9,481 bases of DNA. Origin: SIG578 sp045655125 (lineage in GTDB: Bacteria > Bacillota > Clostridia > Oscillospirales > Ruminococcaceae). Below the pieces are notes generated by a model, which made no database searches, was not told where the DNA came from, and saw nothing but the letters and a program-made list of their open reading frames with translations. Positions 1 through 4,225 of this stretch are shown one piece after another (the first letter of the stretch is position 1; each line of letters opens with the position of its first letter). The translations under genes and the position numbers were made by a program. The stretch is taken from the NCBI GenBank assembly GCA_045655125.1, contig JAZOOR010000046.1, positions 1 to 9,481 of the forward strand, given 5' to 3'.

Positions 1-505
1 AAAGCAAAAGACAAAGACCTATGAGGAAAAGATGCTGGCGTTCATTCATACCTTTTATCAGGATATTAAGAAATGGAATAAAGAGATAAAATGCTAAAAA
101 TGTGCTGAAAAAGTTATCTCCAAGTCCATTTACCGGAATAAAAGCAAGCAGCAGCTCCTGCGATGAAAATGTGGAATACCCGCTAAGTAAAAACACAAAA
201 TAAATTACCACATTATAGAATACAATCGGTAGCAATAGCTTTAAGAATTTCTTTAAGGTAATATTTGATTTACACATAAAATAGCCTGTTATAAGCAAAA
301 AGCAGTTTATGCCTGTCTTTCCGCCCCAGCCAAAGAGCAGGCAAAACAACGAATTCCAATCAGTTGCATTTTCCATTGTAATCATCTGACTGCTTATTCC
401 TGAGTTAACTATGTAATGGTGGGCAACGATAATAAGCATGGTAATAATTCTAAAAAGTTCCAGCGAAGATTCTCTTACCTTTGGTTTAAGTGTCTTGGTT
501 TGCAT
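1..505 (-). CDS. Acyltransferase 3 family membrane protein, N-terminal part
   Basis: The frame opens at an ATG (505) with an AGGAG site ten bases upstream and runs off the left edge with no stop, giving 168 residues of a family normally about 330-370 long. The N-terminus SLELFRIITMLIIVAHHYIV (14-33) has the family Arg (19) and the paired His (29, 30) at the end of the first membrane helix. GWGGKTGINCFLLITGYF (63-80) is the second hallmark, and more hydrophobic helices follow (LKLLLPIVFYNVVIYFVFLL). Members such as OafA and WecH transfer acyl groups, often acetyl, to cell-surface sugars. The substrate here cannot be inferred. It lies 23 bases after pyrR, perhaps co-transcribed, but with no clear functional link. 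Confidence 0.88.
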   Translation of the reverse strand, partial: MQTKTLKPKVRESSLELFRIITMLIIVAHHYIVNSGISSQMITMENATDWNSLFCLLFGWGGKTGINCFLLITGYFMCKSNITLKKFLKLLLPIVFYNVVIYFVFLLSGYSTFSSQELLLAFIPVNGLGDNFFSTFLAFYLFIPFLNILIKGMNERQHLFLIGLCLLL

Positions 506-528
506 ATGTGCTATACTCCTGTTTTTTA

Positions 529-1062
529 TTATATTCTTGATATATAAACTCCGCCTTCGCCGTCAATCTCAGGGATTTTGACAAGGACTCGTTCTTCGTG
601 TGATGTCGGAATATTTTTACCGACAAAATCTCCGCGAATGGGGAGCTCTCTATGTCCTCTGTCCACCATAATTGCAAGCTGAATACAAGATGGGCGGCCA
701 AGAGAAATAATTGCATCAATGGCGGCTCTTACCGTTCTGCCTGTATACAGAACATCATCTACAAGCACTATTTTCTTGCCTGTTACAGAAAATGGAATAT
801 CTGTCGCGTTGATAACGGGGTCTTTAAATTTTTCGGATAGGTCATCACGATATAGAGTTATATCTAAAATTCCCATAGGCAGTTCTTTGCCCTCTATTAT
901 GCTGATATTTTTGCAAAGACGCTTTGCAAGAGGAACTCCGCGACGACAAATTCCTATAATACAGAGGTTTTCACAGCCCTTGTTTCGCTCAATAATTTCG
1001 TGAGAAATTCTTTTAAGGGCACGCTCTACCGCTTCTGAGTCCATAATCTTAGTGTTTGGCAT
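529..1062 (-). CDS. pyrR: Bifunctional pyr operon attenuation protein / uracil phosphoribosyltransferase PyrR
   Basis: PyrR binds UMP/UTP and a loop in pyr mRNA leaders to promote termination, and also makes UMP from uracil and PRPP. At 177 residues it matches the family length. The PRPP loop VLVDDVLYTGRT is at 99-110. Other typical segments are GICRRG (37-42), DITLYRDDL (67-75), and DRGHRELPIRGDFVGKN (134-150), which joins the active-site hood and RNA-binding face. The ATG is preceded by GGAGG with a six-base spacer. Usually pyrR heads the pyrimidine operon with its own attenuator; here the upstream gap is only 50 bases with no such leader, and no other pyr gene is in view. The acyltransferase gene follows after 23 bases. 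Confidence 0.95.
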   Translation of the reverse strand: MPNTKIMDSEAVERALKRISHEIIERNKGCENLCIIGICRRGVPLAKRLCKNISIIEGKELPMGILDITLYRDDLSEKFKDPVINATDIPFSVTGKKIVLVDDVLYTGRTVRAAIDAIISLGRPSCIQLAIMVDRGHRELPIRGDFVGKNIPTSHEERVLVKIPEIDGEGGVYISRI

Positions 1063-1112
1063 AATAACCCTCCAAAACTGCCGATTTAAAAGAAAATTTC
1101 AGTGTAAAGTAT

Positions 1113-1373
1113 TTATTCTTTACAAGCGTGAATAGCTTCAATCAGCGCTTTCGCGAGCTGGTCGGGGCAGGATGTACCCTTAAAGCCACATTCAATTCCC
1201 TCAAGGCGAGAAACCGCGTCTTGCACAGTCATACCCTCAACAAGACGGGCAACGCCCTGTGTATTTCCAGAGCACCCGCCGACAAAATCGACTTTTTTTA
1301 TAACATTTCCGTCAAGCTCTATTTTGATTTGTCTTGAACACACACCGCGGGGTGTAAAGGTAAACTTATTCAT
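1113..1373 (-). CDS. TSCPD domain protein (TIGR03905 type)
   Basis: A single-domain protein of 86 residues, the usual size of this clostridial family. The defining motif is TSCPDQLA (67-74). Also visible are TPRGVCSRQI (7-16) and GGCSGNTQGVARLVEGM (32-48). The same domain occurs at the C-terminus of some B12-dependent ribonucleotide reductases, but the role of the stand-alone protein is not established. Five cysteines (12, 34, 62, 69, 84) hint at metal or redox chemistry. The ATG has an AAAGGAG site seven bases upstream, and the gene follows the Cys-rich protein after 12 bases. pyrR starts 50 bases downstream. The family call is firm; function is unknown. Confidence 0.9.
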   Translation of the reverse strand: MNKFTFTPRGVCSRQIKIELDGNVIKKVDFVGGCSGNTQGVARLVEGMTVQDAVSRLEGIECGFKGTSCPDQLAKALIEAIHACKE

Positions 1374-1385
1374 TTTAATTCTCCT

Positions 1386-1757
1386 TTATTTTGAGCATCC
1401 GCTACAGGCGGTAAAGAGTTTTTCAATGCTGTGTGGGCTTGTCCCCTGAGATTTGCGAAAGCCCAAAGGCAAAAGCTCTTTAGAAAGCTCATCTGAAACC
1501 TCAAAGTCATAAAATCGGGCGCCCTTTAATTCTCCTCCAGCGATTGCAGCACGAACTACGCCATCTAAAATCGCCGCATTTGGCGCCTTGGCATATTCTA
1601 TCACCACGGTATCATTTTTAAGTGTAAATATGCAAAAGGCACATATATCGCGCTCTAAAAGAGCCGCATAGCATATTTTGTTTTGGTTATACTCAATATC
1701 TGCGCTAAAGCACAGCTCTCTTGTTATGTAAACAGGGGTTTCTTTTATTGTTATCAT
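1386..1757 (-). CDS. Small Cys-rich protein, possibly GNAT-like (hypothetical)
   Basis: This 123-residue protein is not one I can name. Its order of elements recalls a reduced GNAT acetyltransferase fold: strands at about 28-55 (ICYAALLERDICAFCIFTL), a helix around 59-75 (PNAAILDGVVRAAIAGG), a strand (RFYDFEV, 81-87), then a helix with LLPLGFRK (95-102). The classical acetyl-CoA loop (Q/RxxGxG/A) is not evident, so activity is doubtful. Six cysteines are present, four as two CxxC pairs (Cys39/Cys42 and Cys118/Cys121), which could bind metal. The start is ATG at 1757 because GGAGG lies five bases upstream; a longer frame from 1796 has no ribosome site and would run through the hairpin. The TSCPD gene follows after 12 bases, so the two probably work together. 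Confidence 0.82.
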   Translation of the reverse strand: MITIKETPVYITRELCFSADIEYNQNKICYAALLERDICAFCIFTLKNDTVVIEYAKAPNAAILDGVVRAAIAGGELKGARFYDFEVSDELSKELLPLGFRKSQGTSPHSIEKLFTACSGCSK

Positions 1758-1775
1758 TTTATCCTCCAACGGCAT

Positions 1776-1803
1776 TAAGACCGTGCATATAAACACGGTC
1801 TTA
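1776..1803. terminator. Hairpin at the stop codon of the membrane protein gene
   Basis: A ten-bp inverted repeat (TAAGACCGTG at 1776-1785 against CACGGTCTTA at 1794-1803) has an eight-base loop. On the minus (sense) strand the stem contains the TAA stop of the upstream gene and is followed by ATGCCG, with no U-tract. On the plus strand it runs into TTTTCTTTTTTT. It is either a U-less sense hairpin that slows or protects the mRNA, or a terminator of antisense transcription. Confidence 0.5.
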
Positions 1804-2235
1804 TTTTCTTTTTTTAACCATAATAATATTTGCTATGGGAACGGCAACAGGAGTTACGTAAGAAACGATTATCTGGGCAATATTCATATCGCTTGTATTG
1901 AGTGCCCTTTTGTAGCCTACATAGATTAAGGCGCAAACAAGCAGTATAAACGCGGCGGAAATGCAGCTTATAATAATGCTTGCCTTTTTCTTATTGAGAG
2001 CTAAAAGCAACACCGCGGTTAAAAATCCCACAGCGGAAAAGAAAATCATAAATACACCGTATGAATGAAAGTGGCTGCGTGTATCACTGCTGAGCAGACC
2101 TACTATTGCAGGAGTTTCCAAAAGCCAGACAATACCGACTATTAAAAGAAGGTACCAGAAATCTTTATATCCGCGCTCTTCTCTACTCTGCCTTTCCCTT
2201 TGCGCTTCCTTTTCTTTAAGCGTTAGCTTTGCCAT
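1801..2235 (-). CDS. Four-helix integral membrane protein of unknown function
   Basis: I do not recognise this 144-residue protein. It starts with a highly charged segment (KLTLKEKEAQRERQSREERG, residues 3-22) that may form a short coil in the cytoplasm. Four hydrophobic helices follow at about 26-48, 57-80, 85-108 and 118-140, and it ends in a basic tail, MVKKRK. Loops are short, so no large soluble domain is present. Lys/Arg residues near helix ends suggest both termini are inside. It begins 12 bases after the spoVM stop with an AAGGAG ribosome site, so it is probably in the same transcript. That location raises a sporulation link without proving it. Its stop codon is part of the 1776-1803 hairpin. 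Confidence 0.85.
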   Translation of the reverse strand: MAKLTLKEKEAQRERQSREERGYKDFWYLLLIVGIVWLLETPAIVGLLSSDTRSHFHSYGVFMIFFSAVGFLTAVLLLALNKKKASIIISCISAAFILLVCALIYVGYKRALNTSDMNIAQIIVSYVTPVAVPIANIIMVKKRK

Positions 2236-2247
2236 TTTTTTCTCCTT

Positions 2248-2334
2248 TTATGTATCTTCCTCTTTTTTTATTCCGAAAATCATCCTTAAAATCCCTTTCA
2301 GGAATTTCGGACTTTTTACAACAACAATCTTCAT
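2248..2334 (-). CDS. spoVM: Stage V sporulation protein M (SpoVM)
   Basis: SpoVM is a tiny amphipathic helix made in the mother cell. It settles on the convex outer forespore membrane and anchors SpoIVA, the base of the spore coat; it also interacts with FtsH. This frame encodes 28 residues, against 26 in Bacillus subtilis. As I recall the Bacillus peptide, 11 of 26 positions match with no gap: Met1, Lys2, Lys7, Pro9, Lys10, Phe11, Leu12, Gly14, Ile15, Arg17 and Gly21. Pro9, important for curvature sensing, is kept at the same number, which supports the ATG at 2334. A ribosome site-like GGGGTG lies eight bases upstream. Position next to thiN is also conserved with Bacillus. The tail IKKEEDT is charged. 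The next gene starts 12 bases on. Confidence 0.9.
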   Translation of the reverse strand: MKIVVVKSPKFLKGILRMIFGIKKEEDT

Positions 2335-2374
2335 AAAGTTTACACCCCATTCCATAAAGGCGGCTTTGGAGGTT

Positions 2375-2524
2375 TTATGAACAGATTATTATCTTGGTGC
2401 CTACCATTATTGATATGATAGCAGCTATAGTTATAATAAATCTGAATGAACAAAAGGACAGAAGCAAAACCGAAATACCACAACACACAAGCACTTTACC
2501 AATATTGCATCTTCTTCTACCCAT
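2375..2524 (-). CDS. Small Arg/Cys-rich membrane protein upstream of spoVM (49 aa, hypothetical)
   Basis: An ATG at 2524 preceded by a strong ribosome site (GGAGGAG, four bases upstream) opens a 49-codon frame ending in TAA. I do not recognise the family. The peptide begins MGRRRCNIGK, a basic head with a cysteine. It continues as a hydrophobic stretch at about 11-26 (VLVCCGISVLLLSFCS), an Arg at 28, a second hydrophobic stretch at about 29-42 (FIITIAAIISIMVG), and ends KIIICS. It therefore looks like a short membrane hairpin with five cysteines, basic side probably cytoplasmic. It is the first gene after the 2572-2601 promoter and lies 40 bases before spoVM, so a sporulation role is plausible but only by association. 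The strong ribosome site and amino-acid make-up argue against chance. Confidence 0.68.
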   Translation of the reverse strand: MGRRRCNIGKVLVCCGISVLLLSFCSFRFIITIAAIISIMVGTKIIICS

Positions 2525-2544
2525 AAAACTCCTCCGCAAACCAC

Positions 2545-2570
2545 AAAATGAACATAGTATTGCTCATTTT
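2545..2570 (-). promoter_or_regulatory. Inverted repeat over the predicted transcription start; candidate operator or leader hairpin
   Basis: On the minus strand AAAATGAGCA and TGTTCATTTT flank the six bases ATACTA. Nine of ten positions are complementary in DNA, and the tenth would be a G-U pair in RNA. The repeat begins one base after the -10 box and ends eight bases before the ribosome site of the 49-residue ORF. Its placement suits a repressor operator, or a hairpin in the mRNA leader. I do not recognise the binding protein. Confidence 0.45.
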
Positions 2571-2571
2571 C

Positions 2572-2601
2572 ATTATACGCGGAAAGGGCTTTTTTTGTTA
2601 A
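2572..2601 (-). promoter_or_regulatory. Putative promoter of the small ORF-spoVM unit
   Basis: On the minus strand TTAACA (2601-2596) is followed after 18 bases by a perfect TATAAT (2577-2572). The -35 overlaps the thiN stop codon. This reads as a sigma-A promoter. A sporulation sigma-E reading is also possible, since CGTATAAT matches 6 of 8 bases of the CATACAAT-type -10, but no convincing sigma-E -35 lies at the right distance. spoVM in Bacillus is sigma-E dependent, so the sigma factor here stays open. Confidence 0.6.
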
Positions 2602-3233
2602 TTATCTTTTTTAGAGAGTATCATCAGCACGCGGCTCATTTCCTCGCCCTCAAGCACCTTTATAACTGCGGTATGTGAGGTTATCTCATTGCTGACACCT
2701 ATAGGAAAAGAGCTTGTTAGCAGCACCGTTCCATCATAGCTTGTGCCCGATAGCTCTACCAAAGCTCTATCACAGCCAAACGGAAAAAGTGAGAGGTACC
2801 CCTCGTTATTTTCAACAATATGCTCACCGACCTCAAGGACACGCACCTGAGTTTTATCGTCTACAAGTTCTCCGCGCAGTCCGTTATCGCAGAGAAATCC
2901 AAGCGCAGAAAATGCGGCAACAGTATGGTCAAGTCTGTTTCCGCCAAGTGCGCCGAAAACCTTGAATTCCTCGCAGCCTGCCTGCATACCGTATTTAATT
3001 GCAAGCATAAGGTCGGTATCGTCCTTGCGCTTTGGGAATGTCACTGTACATATATCTTCCGTTTCGCTCCTATCGCAAGAATCAAAGTCCCCAAGAGTAA
3101 GGTCTACCTTTATTCCCAGTGCCTTTGCGTGTCTTATCCCCGCGTCAGCGCAGATGACCATTGTATCATCATCAATTTTAATATAATCAGCATTTCCAAT
3201 GGGAGCCGCCGCAAATATAGCGCATTTCTTCAT
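2598..3233 (-). CDS. thiN: Thiamine pyrophosphokinase ThiN
   Basis: The enzyme transfers pyrophosphate from ATP to thiamine to give thiamine diphosphate, the active cofactor, in the cytoplasm. At 211 residues it has the bacterial family length. Visible motifs are CADAG (28-32), LGDFDS (47-52), the KDDTD substrate/metal motif (70-74), GALGGNRLDH (94-103), and SNE (181-183) in the C-terminal beta domain. The ATG follows the rsgA stop by seven bases, and the site AAAGGTGAT spans the end of rsgA, so the two are tightly coupled. The usual rpe gene between rsgA and thiN is missing. The stop codon overlaps the -35 box of the next promoter. Confidence 0.95.
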   Translation of the reverse strand: MKKCAIFAAAPIGNADYIKIDDDTMVICADAGIRHAKALGIKVDLTLGDFDSCDRSETEDICTVTFPKRKDDTDLMLAIKYGMQAGCEEFKVFGALGGNRLDHTVAAFSALGFLCDNGLRGELVDDKTQVRVLEVGEHIVENNEGYLSLFPFGCDRALVELSGTSYDGTVLLTSSFPIGVSNEITSHTAVIKVLEGEEMSRVLMILSKKDN

Positions 3234-3240
3234 AAGGCTA

Positions 3241-4140
3241 TCACCTTTTTTGTTTTATATCCCAGTCGCGAATTTTTTCTGCTTCACGAAACAGTTCACA
3301 GTAGCTGTCATAACGCGAGGATGGGATTTCTCCGCCCGCGACCGCAGTTTTAACAGCGCAGTCCCTCTCTCCTATATGGCTGCAATCGGGAAAGCGGCAG
3401 CCGCCAAAAAAACGCTCAAATTCGGGGAAGCAGGCTGCAACCTCATCCTTTTTTATGACGGCATATCCCTCAAAGTCAATGGTGGAAAATCCGGGGGTAT
3501 CAGCTATATATCCACCCTCGGAAAGAGGAAAAAGCTCAATATGGCGGGTAGTATGTCTACCCCTTGAAAGCTTCTTAGATATTTCACCCGTTTTCAAAGA
3601 AAGTTCGGGGAACATCTGATTTATAAGGGTTGATTTACCCACGCCCGAATTTCCTGTAAACACACTTGTAATACCGCTAAGGCTCCGTCTTATCTCCTTG
3701 GCCATATTCGGTTCCTCTGCATTTGTTTCAAGAACGGTAACACCCGTTTTTTTATAAATATCAGAAAGATACTGAGCGCTATCTAAATCTGTTTTGCTGA
3801 TAACAATAACAGGCTCTATTCCACTATGAACTGCTATAGCAGTGAGCTTATCAATATTAAGTAGGTTAGGTTCGGGCAGTGTAGTAGAGCAGACAATATA
3901 AAGCCTGTCTATATTGCTGACAGATGGACGGACAAGAGAATTTCTGCGCTCTGAGATTTCAGAAACTACACCGCACATTTTTTCTCTGTCAATCTCAGCA
4001 GTAACATAATCTCCAACGTAGGGTGACATTTCCTTATTTCTGAAAGAGCCTCTTGCGCGGCACTCTATAATACCAAGCTCGGTTTCGACATAGTAAAATC
4101 CGCCAATGCCCTTGAGTATCCTGCCCCTTATTTTTTCCAT
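3241..4140 (-). CDS. rsgA: Ribosome small subunit-dependent GTPase RsgA (YloQ/CpgA)
   Basis: RsgA is a circularly permuted GTPase that binds the 30S subunit late in assembly and is released on GTP hydrolysis. The 299-residue length is normal. An OB-fold RNA-binding domain covers about 1-65 (GRILKGIGGFYYVET, GDYVTAEI). The GTPase motifs come in permuted order: G4 as SKTD (115-118), G1 P-loop GNSGVGKST (163-171), the switch GRHTTRH (194-200), and G3 DTPGF (214-218). The C-terminal zinc finger CRFPDCSHIGERDC uses Cys248, Cys253, His255 and Cys261. SKTD in place of NKxD is common in Firmicute RsgA. The ribosome site GAGG lies five bases before the ATG. An 85-base gap with a hairpin separates it from prkC, and thiN follows after seven bases. 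In Bacillus this protein (CpgA) is a PrkC substrate, which fits the linkage. Confidence 0.96.
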   Translation of the reverse strand: MEKIRGRILKGIGGFYYVETELGIIECRARGSFRNKEMSPYVGDYVTAEIDREKMCGVVSEISERRNSLVRPSVSNIDRLYIVCSTTLPEPNLLNIDKLTAIAVHSGIEPVIVISKTDLDSAQYLSDIYKKTGVTVLETNAEEPNMAKEIRRSLSGITSVFTGNSGVGKSTLINQMFPELSLKTGEISKKLSRGRHTTRHIELFPLSEGGYIADTPGFSTIDFEGYAVIKKDEVAACFPEFERFFGGCRFPDCSHIGERDCAVKTAVAGGEIPSSRYDSYCELFREAEKIRDWDIKQKR

Positions 4141-4160
4141 AAATTCCTCACAGATTTATA

Positions 4161-4189
4161 AGAGCGGCGGTAGTTTCTACCGCCGCTTT
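4161..4189. terminator. GC-rich hairpin between prkC and rsgA
   Basis: A perfect 11-bp inverted repeat, AGCGGCGGTAG at 4163-4173 against CTACCGCCGCT at 4177-4187, has a three-base loop and can extend by two pairs. On the minus (sense) strand the stem is followed by CTCTTATAAAT, a poor U-tract. On the plus strand it is followed by TTTGATTTTTTCTT, a good one. It may weakly attenuate read-through into rsgA, stabilise the prkC mRNA 3' end, or stop antisense transcripts. The hairpin is certain; its function is not. Confidence 0.55.
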
Positions 4190-4225
4190 GATTTTTTCTT
4201 ATTAGTGTGCGGCTATTTGCCTACA

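Noticed and set aside
528..566. Possible promoter for the acyltransferase gene: TATAAT at 533-528 and TTGACG at 566-561 on the minus strand
   Set aside because: The two boxes are 27 bases apart, too far to act together, and no other -35 is at the right spacing.
486..719. Minus-strand frame of 77 codons overlapping the pyrR 3' half and the acyltransferase start
   Set aside because: It is out of frame with two genes that have good ribosome sites and family motifs, and the peptide is unremarkable.
719..1003. Plus-strand open frame of 94 codons opposite pyrR
   Set aside because: It lies wholly antisense to a complete, motif-rich PyrR, has no recognisable domain, and shadows that gene's codon pattern.
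1386..1796. Longer start for the Cys-rich small protein at 1796
   Set aside because: That ATG lies inside the 1776-1803 hairpin without a ribosome site, while the ATG at 1757 follows GGAGG at good distance.
2248..2355. Longer SpoVM start at an in-frame ATG seven codons upstream (2355)
   Set aside because: There is no ribosome site before it, and the shorter start places Pro9 and Lys7 at exactly the Bacillus positions.
2394..2678. Plus-strand open frame of 94 codons across the spoVM-thiN region
   Set aside because: It runs against the 49-residue gene and the thiN end, has no convincing ribosome site, and its peptide shows no family features.
2820..3567. Plus-strand frames of 177 and 122 codons opposite thiN and rsgA
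   Set aside because: Both are antisense shadows of intact, well-conserved genes and have irregular composition.
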